Origin: Dichetophora obliterata
Lineage: Eukaryota; Arthropoda; Insecta; Diptera; Sciomyzidae
Assembly: GCA_963920525.1 (NCBI GenBank)
Contig: OY986437.1
Coordinates: 91,910,213 to 91,974,212 of the forward strand
Reading direction: 5' to 3'
DNA: 64,000 bases
The notes below the pieces were generated by a model that saw nothing but the letters and a program-made list of their open reading frames with translations, was not told the origin of the DNA and ran no database searches. The position numbers and the translations under genes were made by a program. Below are positions 1-11,264 of this stretch, piece by piece (position 1 is the stretch's first letter; the number at the start of each line of letters is the position of its first letter).

Positions 1-549
1 CTTAGATTTATAAATTTTATATATAATTATAGCTTCGATTTTAGGGTAGTTTAGAAGTTAGGGGCTTAGTTGACTTTTTGTCCTCTAGAGAGCGCCATAT
101 TAAACTTAATGTGACGTGATATAACTTTTCTTCACCGAACGGTCAAAGCGTTTCTAACGATATCTCATTTACATATGTTACTAAAAAAATTTTTTTCATG
201 ATTTTATGTCCTCTATAGGGCACTTTATTAAATTTAATGTGTCGTCACATATCCTATAACTAGCAAACGATCAAAATGCTTTCAACGATACCTCATTTGT
301 CAAATTGTGAGAAGTAGTTTAGTAGTGAGAGTGCAACAGATGAACATAATACATACAAAAACGCATACATATATACTAGAGAAGTCAAGCCCGAATCCAG
401 GATTTGGTATCCCGGGATCATGGACGATTTGAGCCCCTTAAATCCCGGAATTTTCTTTTCAGGAAAAATTTCTTTTACGAATATTCATATAAATGCAACT
501 ATTTTAATTTAAGTTGATATGAATATAGAATGAGAAAAACCTTTTATTG
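1..549. other. AT-rich non-coding DNA with a CCCGGGAT cluster
   Basis: No gene seen. Two diverged copies of a TCCTCTA..GCGCCATATTAAA / TCCTCTATAGGGCACTTTATTAAA unit lie at about 80-130 and 209-260. TCCCGGGATC at 408-417, with nearby AATCCCGG, may belong to the 5' end of the hAT remnant that follows. Confidence 0.4.
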
Positions 550-870
550 AGGCTGAAAAAGATTGTCAGGACGATGAGTGTGAATCTCTGGAGCAAAGAC
601 TTTGCAAAGTTTTAAAAGAATTTGCAACATCGGGAAGTCAGCTATGTATTTACAAATTGTCAGATATTCTGACGGCAATCGAGATAGAAACATACAAATT
701 GCTTACGATTATCGTTCAACTATTTCTCTAACTAGCATAGAATCAGAACTGTGCTTTACAGCAGTGGGTTATATTTGTAATAATATCCGAACAAAACTGT
801 CTAATGAAAAATAAGCCGCGTTGATCAGCTTCATTTTTAAAAGTATTTTCCAACCTCAATTGCCTTAAAC
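550..870 (+). pseudogene. hAT-family transposase C-terminal remnant
   Basis: The frame ending at 814 reads LTSIESELCFTAVGYICNN then IRTKLSNEK, followed by a stop and, in the same frame, ALISFIFKSIF. This matches the hAT C-terminal dimerisation region (ES-x-CFS-x-AGYI, RL-x-L-x-FL). The catalytic region is missing or unrecognisable. CCCGGGAT-rich sequences at 389-435 and, inverted, at 2411-2475 could be the ends of the parent element. Confidence 0.6.
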
Positions 871-2410
871 ACAAAAAAACATGTTGTCTAAAAAAGATGT
901 CTAAAAAAACATGTTTAACATATATATAATAATACCTTAAACTGTTACAAACCTTAAAATACAGATTTTATTTTTTTATATTTCTTGTACTTTAAATTAA
1001 TATAATTTGCTAGTCATTCATTTTTTTGTTTATTAACAGTAAAGGTATTCTTTAAAATAAAATTTGTGGTTGGGAACCTCCCACTATAGCTTTTTGTTAG
1101 TATGCAAATAATACTACGTTTGCATATAGAGATTAAAACGAGGTTAAGGCCTTTGACGAGATTAACTCCTAAATCTTGTTGAATTTTATGAGATTGGCTA
1201 TAGAAAACTTAACCTCATTCTGAAGTAGATTAATAATAAATCAGTGTTGACATGAGAGAATTTTTAAATGTACCTTCTTGATTGAGAAAAATGTACCTTT
1301 TCGACTTAAATCGTACTTTTTTATCCAAAATCGTACTAAAATCTTTTTTAAGGGTAAATGTTTAATAACGGGTCTCTTCGGAAATGCATCAAGATGAGCA
1401 AACTGCTTTTTCAGCATTCGCAAAATGTTCAGAAATGTCAATTTTGCAGCACTGCAAACGTCAAATATTCTAAAATGTTATTTTTCTATCAAGCGTCAAT
1501 CATAATTCGCATCAATGAAATTCACGCTGCAATTTGGGCTCTTGAAAAATGGCAGTTATAAGCATACTGCAAATCGTTATGTATTTCCGAACAGACCAAC
1601 TTTATACTATTACTTTTCCATGCGTATATTTAATTATCCAATTATCAAATTTAATCTCCTCCAAGCTGATTACAATTTTCAAAAACTTATAAATAATCAA
1701 AAAAATTTGGTGAATAAATTCACAACGCAACCTGCTTTGATCCCATGATTTGGTCAAAATTTATTCCCTTGCTCACTCTCTCAAAGTTCCCATTAACATT
1801 GAAACAAAAACAATTCATGACGTGACCGCCACCATAACATAGCCCTAACATAAAACAAAACAAAACAAAACGAAGCATTGAAATGTCAAAATTAATCTCT
1901 TTCAAACTAGTGTAAACAGTGTAGATTACAAAAGGGGATTTTCTTAATCTTGTTTATTTTAATTTCGTATGTAAACGTAGTCTAAATTAAGTATCCAATT
2001 TGATATACATATTTTATTAATATATGGCATACAAAAGTTTAACTTGCGTTTTGAGGTTCTTCCATATTTGCAATAAGAAAATAACTGGCACCGGTCAGTT
2101 GTTTATGGAAATTTATAAACGACGCTTGTTAAGAATATCATTAGGCTACATAAAATTACCACAGTTTTGGTTTTTAGGCATTAAAAATTAGAGAACAAAA
2201 AATATTAAAACCGTTATTTCAATACCACGGTATATATCAATACCACGGGAATCATGTTTTAACTACACTAAAAAAAACGCAATTTTTAATACCCTTAAAT
2301 TATTTTGCTGGTTTTTGTTGCTTTATAAATTAATTAATTTACATTTTTTAGTTTCAAGTTATAAATAATAACAAATTGTATTAAAAACGTTTTGAATTAT
2401 TTACTTCTTC

Positions 2411-2480
2411 AATCCCGCACTAATCCCGGGATCCCGGGATCCCGGGATTGAAATTTTCAATCCCGATTATCCCGGGATCG
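2411..2480. repeat. CCCGGGAT-rich palindromic cluster
   Basis: Three overlapping ATCCCGGGAT units are followed by a short inverted AATCCCG/CGGGATT pair around GAAATTTTC. The motif also occurs at 408-417, suggesting a terminal structure of the hAT-like element between them. Confidence 0.5.
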
Positions 2481-2519
2481 AGGAAAGCTTCCAGGATTGG
2501 ACTCAGTAATACATACATA

Positions 2520-3585
2520 AGTACATACCGGTCACACACATATACCTCTCCTTTTGCTTCACCGTAGTCGGGTAAAAATATATTTTTTAACCATTTATAA
2601 ATTTTGATCATGTTTTATGGACTACGCTCCCAATTCTTGCTATAATTCTGTATAAAACATATATATAACACTGATCATATATTATGATAAATTTTCAATT
2701 TCCATAAATTGTATGAACAACGAAATTGCATGTATAATGAACGACTTGCTCTTAAAAGTGTTTACAATTTATTAGCGTTGAAGTAATTTTGGCTACAGCC
2801 TGGTTTTAGTGTATACAAAAAATAACGTTGATAATAAAGTGAATATATTATTTTTTTACGTATACAAAAATTATAAATAAATAATAAATAAAAAATAATA
2901 ATAAATAAATAGCTTTTGTTATAAACTAACTAAAATCTTTTGTTTTTCCTGAAAAGATTAATTCAATTCAATATCAATTGCGCATGATTAATGAACAACT
3001 TAGCAAAACATCCTACGCCAGTTGCTTATAAATTATGAGCACTTTACAAATACATCTTACCAGACGCATGCGCAAGGGGATAGCGGGCTAAGCCCCCCCC
3101 CCCTGAAATGAACGAATTCAACCGAGCACCGAGAGCAACTTTCAGCACAACATGACCATTTCATTTCAGTAAAATACAAATCTTTATTAAGTTAAATTTA
3201 GAACAAAAGTTTTTGTTTTCAAAACAATATTTTTAATTATACTTTTATAGTAAACATTAACAGTTTAAAAACATTTATTAAAAAAAAATTTAAAACAAAA
3301 ACTTAAATTAAAGTTTTTTATATGACCTTGTTGTTCATTATGTTAACTTACTATGATTTAAATACAAATTCTACATGTTTGCATGAGGCAAGGCCCGATA
3401 TCGATTCCCGGCGGCATCACAAAGATTTCTGATGAATCCTTTAGCACTGCCGAAATTGCAATAAAATCAGCTAGTGATGTTTTCTTTTTCATATTGAAAA
3501 TGTTTTTGTAGTTGTTTCTTTGGAAAAAATGCGTTAGAGCAATAAATTGTTTCAGTGTGCACAAAATTGACAGATATTGACAAAA
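2520..3585. other. AT-rich non-coding stretch
   Basis: No gene recognised. It contains A/T-rich simple sequence and a short poly-C tract at about 3093-3103. The 68-codon minus-strand ORF here has no recognisable motif. Confidence 0.4.
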
Positions 3586-4260
3586 ACATCGAAAATCGAT
3601 TTTTACTAAAATTCATATCTCAAACATTTCTTAACCGAATGTTAAGTTTGAACTATCGTTGGAAAAGTAATTAATTGGACCTTTAGAATTAAAAAAAAAA
3701 AATATTTAATTATTATTTTTAATATTTAAATCGTGTTCTTCGAACAACTTCTCCGAAATCAATTACCTTACCGCAAGGGAAAGAGCCCCCAACCAAAAAA
3801 ACCACCAAAACTTCTTCGAATCTATTTTTACGTTAAAGTCAGTTCAGTTACCTTTCTAACGGTAGTTCAAACTTTAAATTCGATTTAGAAATTCGTTTGC
3901 TAATCAAAAAATATTTGTGTTTCGATGTTAAAATGTCCATATCTCATTAACCCATTGAGTCCCCACCCAAATTGTTGAAAACATAATTTTGCCAGCTTTA
4001 AGAAAAAAGTTATTTAAATTTTTTAAATGGGGTTCCTTGCACCACTACATCGCAATTCATTACCTTTCCGCAAGGGATGGAACCCGCAAACACCAAAATT
4101 TTACAAAACTGTATTTAGCTAAAAATCCTTTCAATTTTCGACGTTTTGCCGATTTTTGTCAATTTTATGCACCCTGTAACTTCGCCAAAAATCAAGCCAA
4201 AATTTTTTCCTCCAGATCAAGTTTTTAATTTCCGTCAGTGATGCTCCATGCAAAATCGAA
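3586..4260. repeat. Degenerate foldback and direct repeat
   Basis: AAGTTTGAACTATCGTTGGA near 3646 has an inverted partner near 3850-3875, within arms of roughly 95 bp that include ATCGAAA. A direct duplication also occurs: CAATTACCTTACCGCAAGGG (about 3759) and a near copy about 300 bp later (CATTACCTTTCCGCAAGGGA). It looks like decayed MITE sequence. Confidence 0.4.
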
Positions 4261-5049
4261 GATTGTCAATCCGAATGCCGGTACGTTCGAAATGGAATTG
4301 CTGACATAATTTTAAAATATTGTTCTAAAATTGAAAACAATTAAATTAAACCGCCGTTTTTTCGATACAATTTTTGAATTCTTTAGAGTTTTCAACGAGA
4401 TCAGCAACCCCTCGAATACCAAATTTTTAGTCCATTCGATGAAGTTTTCGTTTTATTCCGGCTTAAAATATTAAAATATTTTAAATATTAAAATAAACAA
4501 ATTAGCTTTATTTCATCTAATATTCAATATTTGTAAATACTTTTAAGCAATCAAATATAAAATTGAAATTTTGCATTTGGTCTCAATTGTCTGGTCAATG
4601 ATTCTACTACATATAATTTTTTAATTCAATCTCAGCTACGTATTGTTTGTTATTGCAAAAAATAATAAAATAAAATTATGCAAAAAATAAAGAAATAAGT
4701 TTATAGTTGCAAATTAAACACGTTTGTTTTATATTTTTTTTTTTTTTTAGAAACGCAAATGCGTTAAAATTCTATTAAAAAATTAAAGAACAAGTTTTTT
4801 GAATGCCGCAAAAAATGTAGATCACAATTAGGTTTACTTATGTTAAACTAGATTAAAAACTAGAAATAAAATTAATTAATTACGAGTGAGAAAACAATAT
4901 GCAACAAGTTTAAGCAATATTAAAAATGCAAACAAAACAATTACTTAATATGAAAAAGACTATTGATATAAAAGCTATGCTTAAATATTTATTATATGAT
5001 ATATTTAACAATTCAAAATTAAGCAGTTCAGAAGAGAAATAGGAGAAGA
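4261..5049. other. AT-rich non-coding stretch
   Basis: A/T-rich DNA with poly-T near 4736-4749. I see no gene or structured repeat. Confidence 0.4.
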
Positions 5050-5881
5050 AAGAAAGCAAGAAGATTAGAGTTATGAGAAGTATTAAAAAATTAAACGCTA
5101 GAAGGCTCTGTGGTTGAAAACTAGTTTAATGTTATTCGGTAAAGAACTCCAGAGTGTAATTGCACTGACGAAAAAATCCTGCTAGAGTTTTTGTAATGAT
5201 GACTTGGTATCAAGAGGTTCATACTTCGAACTGATCTACAGAACTGAAGTTTTTCAAAAAGGTAGTGTGGGCAGTAATCTTATAAAAAAATAAACAATTT
5301 TTAGCTTCAAGATAGCGAAATAAGCAGCGACTTGTGCGGAAAAGTGGCACATAGTCAAACTTTTTCAATTCATAAACATAACGGGTAGCATTATTCAGAG
5401 CAACTAGGAGCTTGTGAGATGACCGTGAATCAAGATTGCTATAAACAACTTCCGATTAAGTGATTATAGGCATCAGCAGCTGCAAGAATAGTTTTCGTCA
5501 TGTATCGACTGGAACAAATACTGCAGTCATTTTCAGGTTTCTTAATACAAAATAGACCTTACTCACGCAAGAGTTAATGTGATCTACACAAGACAGGGAA
5601 GTATTTATTCGCAAGCCAAGATTGTCAACCTTACTAACAACTTTTAATTGAACATTGCTGAGAAAGATTGGGGAAAGATCCAGATTTGATAAGGGAGTAT
5701 TAGAGATAGGTAAGCCGTACGATTTTACTGCGTTTAGTTTAAGTTGGTTAGATTTAGCCAATTCTGCTACAGTGTATAAATCTTCATTCTTTCTGACGCA
5801 TAGATCTTCGATTAACCCGACAGGTCTGAAAAAATACAGCTGAGGGAATATAACTTGCAAAACACATTTTTCACACAGCAC
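5050..5881 (-). pseudogene. Non-LTR retrotransposon reverse-transcriptase remnant
   Basis: On the minus strand, codons from 5881 to 5498 give LNAVKSYGLPISNTPLSNLD, VSKVDNLGLRINTSLSCVDH and INSCVSKVYFVLRNL. This is the pattern that follows the catalytic core in CR1/Jockey-type RT proteins (K-x-LG-x-x-ID..L.W..H....V). Further frames down to about 5050 hold LVALNNATRYVYELKKFDYV, the usual continuation. It is broken by stops and frameshifts, and the 5' part of the RT and the endonuclease are missing. Confidence 0.7.
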
Positions 5882-6412
5882 GAATTTTGATAGTAGCTTT
5901 CAATAATTTGCTTTCGGGCGTAAGTCTATTCATTATGAAATGTCAAGTCAAATTGAGCATTTTTGACTATGACACATGTCACAAATCACGCGTGAGCTGT
6001 CAAAAATAATTAATTCAAAAACCAAAAGGCTACAAAATCACCCTTAACTTTCAGATAGTCAAGCTGCCATAACAGCCTTGCAAGCTTAAGAGCTTGAAGC
6101 AAAACTAGTTTCCAATTGAGTCAAACTACTAAATGCATTGAGACAAAACAACAAAATAAAATTATTTTGAGTACCAGGTCATGAAAGATTCGAGGGCTAC
6201 GCAAAAATTAGAATCTGGGAATGCAAAAAATTTCAGTGCCGCTGGAACAATACTGTTGGACAGGCAAAAGATTAACTCAAGCTAACTAAAACAGGCCTTA
6301 AAATTCTAACAAGTTATTTCACAGGTCATTGTTTACTTAGATACCATCTTAAAAAAATGGGTCTATCTGCATCAAATGTCTGCAGACACTGTCGACATTT
6401 TAGCAGAATACA

Positions 6413-6686
6413 CTGAACGGAAAACGTACTTATTATACATTAGTACATTAATGCTATGTTTTTTACATTAATTTGGAACCTATGTACACGTGCATTTAAT
6501 TTATGCATTTTACATAAGGACAATGTATCCTGATACATAAAATATAACATAATATTATACATTGATTTTATACTTCGTACATTGACCCAATGTATTTTTA
6601 CATTGATTTATTTAATGTAGTTTTTATGCATTTAATGTACCATACATTAGATAAATGTTCTTTACATTGAATTATTCAATGTATTT
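6413..6686. repeat. TACATT/AATGTA-rich palindromic tract
   Basis: Over about 270 bp the hexamer TACATT and its complement AATGTA recur many times in both orientations, so the tract could fold extensively. It directly abuts the MITE at 6687. No coding. Confidence 0.55.
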
Positions 6687-6998
6687 CAGGGGCGTAGCTT
6701 GGGAAAAGTTGATCGGAGAACAAGTAAATTTTTATCGAAATTAGAAAACCATAATATTATAATAAATTAAAAAACGGGGGGTGTTTTGAACCAAATTATT
6801 TTTGAATTTTAATTCAAAGGGTAAAATTAGCTAATTTAAAAACATCAAAACAATTTATGTTTCAATATTTTAAATTTTGAAAATTAGCTAATTTAAAAAC
6901 ACCCCTAATTTTTTTAATTTTTTCTAATTGCATGGTTTTTTAACTTCGAAAAAAAATTTAGTTGTTCTCCGAGCAACTATTCTCTAGCTACGGTCCTG
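6687..6998. mobile_element. hAT-like MITE, 312 bp
   Basis: Terminal inverted repeats of about 37 bp start CAGGGGCGTAGCTTGGGAAA on the left and CAGGACCGTAGCTAGAGAAT when the right end is complemented. Both continue to CGGAGAACAA. The interior carries a second inverted pair, TTAGCTAATTTAAAAACA-type, around 6830-6905. No ORF. CAGGG ends suggest hAT, but I do not see an 8-bp duplication. Confidence 0.7.
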
Positions 6999-6999
6999 A

Positions 7000-8938
7000 T
7001 ATTAAAAAATAAAATTATAAGACTCCAGATCTTTTTCACAGCCACATCCATATTATCCTGTGAGGCTATTAAAGATTCGCATCTACAAAACTTCATCTGA
7101 CTTAGTTAGAACCATAGTCCTCTTAGTAACATTTGTGTCACTGTGAGAAAATAAGGGAAGCGCGTTTGCATAAAGAGATTTCTCAAAGATAATTGTTCTA
7201 AAAAGCATGGCATCGAAAAATTAAATTTTTTGCCGTTAATAGCAATATCTAGTTTTTGACAATGTCACTTGGATTTCGTCAGCAGTAACTAAGGTAAAAG
7301 CAACTTTTTTACTTAATTTCATATTTAAATCCAGAAATTGTTTGTTTGTCATGTATATTTATTTATTCTTTTTCGCTTTGGAGGATACATCCTTTACATT
7401 CTTTACAAAAAATAGTTTATTCATTTGAAATCAATAAACATTCCTCAGAAAAAATTTACAAAAAAACTTAAAGTTTGATACCAGTTTAAAGGCATTATAT
7501 TTTAAAAATTATTAAATAAAATTTATGGAGATCAATATTGAGTGAAATATAGTATAATGTTTAACGAATTAATATAATAAAATGTTTGGTGAGCTTATAA
7601 AATTAAATGCAATTATTCATTTAGAGCGTTTAATAAGATGAAAATTTTAGGTGATCGCTTCGCCTGTTTAGTAGGTATATCATAAAAATAAGCTTCTATT
7701 AAATTCCAGAAAAGTGTTGAAGCTTTTGGATACTCAAGATTAAATATGTGAAAACATTTGAAACAGATGTCAACGCAACGCAAAAATTTTTCAAAGAATA
7801 TCTTAGATCCATCTAAATAGATAAAGAAATCACTAGAGTCTTTGTACTGAACACTAGATATAGCTAATTAAAATGACTGAATATTTTCACGATGTTTTTT
7901 TAAATGTTCAATGTGGTCTTGCAAATGTTGTTAGCACTGACCAATGAAAATAAATGATTCTTGTGAGTAATTGACCGTAAACTTTGTTGTGGACTTCTTT
8001 CCGATGTTTTCTTTGCGGACAATTTTTGAGGTGAGGCAAAGGAAACCATGCAGAGACCAAAGAGTTTTAAAAATGTATGTTTCGCTATCTAAAAAAGAAA
8101 ACAGAAAAAATATTAATTAAAGTTAACAAATTTTTAAATAAGTTTTCATTACCTGTCTCAATATCACTATCTAAAATTGAATTGAGCAGAGATTCTACTT
8201 TTTATTGAATTTAATTATAATTTTTTTGTTTTTCATATGAAAGTTTTTCAACACTTTTGGGTTTATTTTAGTTTAATGCAAAAGTTTAGTAGATTTTGCA
8301 ACTATTTCTGTTAAACAAAATATGCAAAATTATATTTCTTAGATTCTGTACAGGACTTAAAGCGGCTTTTTGTTTCGAATTTCGGCCTTTTAACGCGGCC
8401 CTCCAAACTAGAAAACATCATTCCTTTTCTTCGCTCTGCAGAAACAGCAGCTACTGACGCCCCATTACGATATTCACACAAGCTTCTCAGTGTCCTGAAA
8501 ATGGCAAGGTACCTGTCGAATTTCGACATCTTTCATCATGTCACTAGAAATGTCCTTTACAGGATCTAATACAAAAACCGTGTTCCAAAATGTATTTTAC
8601 TTTTGCATTAAACAAAAATGCACTCAGCAGAATTCAAATACTTTCATATAAAAAACAACAAAAAGTTATAATTACAATTAGCAAATAGATTCTTTTTGAA
8701 CAAAACCATAAAACCTCGTTAGATCATTTGTCAAATGAGATAAAATTTTGCAGTTTTATGTTTTTATATCCAAGGAATTGATTTATAAGATTAATTTTTA
8801 ATCAAACATAAGGGGGTTCCCAGTACAAAAGTTTCACAAAAATGCACAAAAATGCAATTCGGGGGACGCCAAAATTGGTTCAGACCAAAAAAAAAGTATA
8901 CCAATCGAATGTATTTTTTATATACTATTTAATTTTGG
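7000..8938. other. Unassigned AT-rich region
   Basis: No confident gene. Two minus-strand stretches are mildly coding-like (about 7640-8030 and the 72-codon ORF at 8311-8529), with codon use better than the surroundings, but I recognise no domain. They may be remnants of a DNA transposon. Confidence 0.3.
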
Positions 8939-8946
8939 TACCGGAA

Positions 8947-10104
8947 CAGTGGGGTTTCCCCACTTAGGGGTTTTCCCCTAAATTTAGGGGTGGAAAAGTG
9001 GAATGGGATTTTTTAGGGGTTTTATATTTTTTGGGGTTTTTTAGGGACTTTTTGATGTTCTTAAGCATTGGATAATCCAATTTACTACGAAGTTTTTGAA
9101 TTTATTCCGATTTTGCTATGCATTTACTCCTCAATTGTTTTCCTTTTTTCATTCCCTGCTCGTTACCATGGTGTAAAAAACAAGGTGAACGTGACGTCTA
9201 AATATTTTTCTAAAGCTGTAAAACTTGTGAATGAGTGAAAGAGACAGAAAAGATGATTTTGTATGGTTTGCAGGGTCTCAAGTGTTTGATTTTTACAACA
9301 AAAATTTAAAATCGCGTTCATATTGTTTTGAATAAAAACCGAGGAAACCGAATTTTTTTTTTGTAAATATTAAATCATTAATAACTAAAGATTAAAGCAA
9401 AATGTTAATTGATCTTTTTTTGGAACATTTTACCTTTAGCAAAAATGGCCTTTTTTATGTTTTTTATAAATGTGTACTTGGAGCTAATAGTGAAAAAAAT
9501 GTAGGGCCTCTCTTAAGTCGTTGAGAAGTTATAAGGGTCCAAAGTTGTAAAAATTGGCATGAAAAACTTGTAATTTTTTTTTATTTTCCTACAAAACTAG
9601 TTATTATGGGTACCGAAAAAAGTTTATGCTCTTACCTAGTCAACGAGTCATCTATCTTGAAAATCCATGGATTACTTTTCTAGATATAACAGTTTATATA
9701 TATATATATTTCGTTAAAGGGCGAACTATCAAGTGTGCATAATACTTAAAATGTTATATCTTCAAAAGTAATGCATGAATATTAAAGATAAATGGCTCGT
9801 TGAATAGGTAACAGCATAACCTTTCTTTAAATACCCATAAAATAAAAATTTGTTGGAAAATAAAAAAATCACAAGTTTTTCAGGCCAATTTTTACAACTT
9901 TGGACCCTTATAACTTCTAAGCCAGATCATAGCGGCCATTATTTTTTTCAGATTTGGAATAAGAATGGTGAACAAAATTAATTTTTGCTTAAAGTTAAAT
10001 ATGCCCTTTATTTTGTTTTGGGGGATTCCCGAGTAATTGTAGCGATTTTTGGGGTTTTTGACTAAAGCTTTAGGAATAAATATTTTTGGGAGTTGGTAAC
10101 ACTG
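8947..10104. mobile_element. Non-autonomous hAT element, 1158 bp, with 8-bp target duplication
   Basis: TACCGGAA at 8939-8946 is repeated exactly at 10105-10112. The ends begin CAGTGGGGTT and, complemented, CAGTGTTACC, typical of hAT. G-rich GGGGTTTT sequence lies near both ends. The interior is a foldback: arms 9523-9690 and 9752-9920 match imperfectly over about 170 bp (GAAGTTATAAGGGTCCAAAG in both). No transposase ORF, so it must have depended on another copy. Confidence 0.85.
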
Positions 10105-10116
10105 TACCGGAATTGG

Positions 10117-11002
10117 TTTTAAGATTTTCGATGCACTCTAATCGTCACCCTTAAATTTCTGTCTTGAGCTTATTTTGATTTTTTATATCAAAGTTTTTTG
10201 GATATCTTCTAAAAAGACTAAAATGTTATGCTCCTATGCATAGCAATAAAAATTAGAAATTTTTTGAAGACATAAACTCACCTTAGTTCGAAAAATTGAA
10301 GAATTATTATGTTTGAATGGAGTAATCATGTAATTGCATTTTTTTAAAGTTAAAATACTAGTTGAAACAAACAATTGTAAATTATAAAACAATTGAAAAA
10401 TCGCAGTTACAACAAGCCGCTTTTAAGTTTTGTTTTACTATATATATTTTTTACTGGGTGTGTTTGCTAAGTGTGTCTGTGGTGTATTTTTTTTTTTACT
10501 GAACCATCTAAGTGTGAATTTTTTAATATATCCCATTATTTTTAATGTATTTTTCTATTATTTTCCCTCCTTTTTTGTGCTCGATGTGTGACATTTCTTA
10601 TTGCTTGCACTTTGGTTCGTTACACATAAAATCCTCAATAAACTTTATCAACTCTATCACTATCATCATTACGACAGTCAATATTATCATTATTTTTTTA
10701 CGTCTTACCATATATCATCATGATGATTTTCCTATATGTATCGCTGTTATAAATGTTATTGTTCTACTTGTTGTTGTTGTTATTAAATTATCAACCACTT
10801 TTTCCATTCCAACTTCAACTTCCTTCACCATTCCATCGTCCATTTATTCTTGCATATAACTAACCTGATTCATCATCATCATCAACGTCATGATCATCAT
10901 AATCATCATAATTCCAACTTGCTCGAAATCCTTTCCTCTTTCATACTTTTCATCATAGTTGATAAGAAAAACGCCAATGATGTCTGTTCAATTGTTAAAT
11001 TA
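10117..11002. other. Region upstream of Kazrin exon 1
   Basis: AT-rich, with CATCAT/ATCATC simple repeats from about 10630 to 10912. It probably includes 5' UTR or promoter sequence of the Kazrin gene, but I find no clear initiator or TATA arrangement. The long ORF at 10545-10859 is low-complexity and not credible. Confidence 0.35.
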
Positions 11003-11264
11003 ATGGATTTAGTAGCAGCAACAACAACTTTAACTACAACAACTACAGCAGGTGGCTCGGGTAGTATAGCAACAACAGCAATGGTGCCACCTTCAGCAAG
11101 AGCAGCCTTAGCTAACCTAGCAACAAGCGGTGGTGCTTCAGTCATCACAGCTGACAACATGAAGAAAAATACGAGCAACAGCAACAGCATTAGCAGCAGC
11201 AACAGTTGCGATGGCAATCGCAATGATGACTCTGCAAGCAGGTTCAATTATCCTTATGACAAAG
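11003..11264 (+). CDS. KAZRN: Kazrin coding exon 1 (putative start)
   Basis: Encodes 87 residues plus one base. It begins MDLVAATTTL and runs through Thr, Ala/Gly and Asn/Ser tracts to YPYDK, followed by the donor AAAG|GTAAGC at 11265. The exon-end G combines with AG of exon 2 to give Glu, so the junction is phase-consistent. The reading frame stays open upstream to an earlier ATG at 10850 through a His-rich CATCAT simple-repeat stretch. I chose 11003 because that upstream peptide looks like low-complexity noise. The context before the ATG (ATTA) is not a strong Cavener consensus. A further 5' exon outside or upstream is possible. Confidence 0.7.

Noticed and set aside
1860..1875. AAAAC pentamer microsatellite
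   Set aside because: Only a few copies; ordinary low-complexity sequence.
340..2520. ATACATAC near both sides of the hAT remnant as an 8-bp target duplication
   Set aside because: The repeated ACATAC sequence does not abut recognisable complementary ends.
10545..10859. 104-codon ORF upstream of Kazrin exon 1
   Set aside because: Low-complexity CATCAT/TTATCA sequence; no domain, no splice evidence joining it to exon 1.
10906..11247. 113-codon minus-strand ORF opposite Kazrin exon 1
   Set aside because: Shadow of the Ala/Thr/Ser codon repeats on the other strand.
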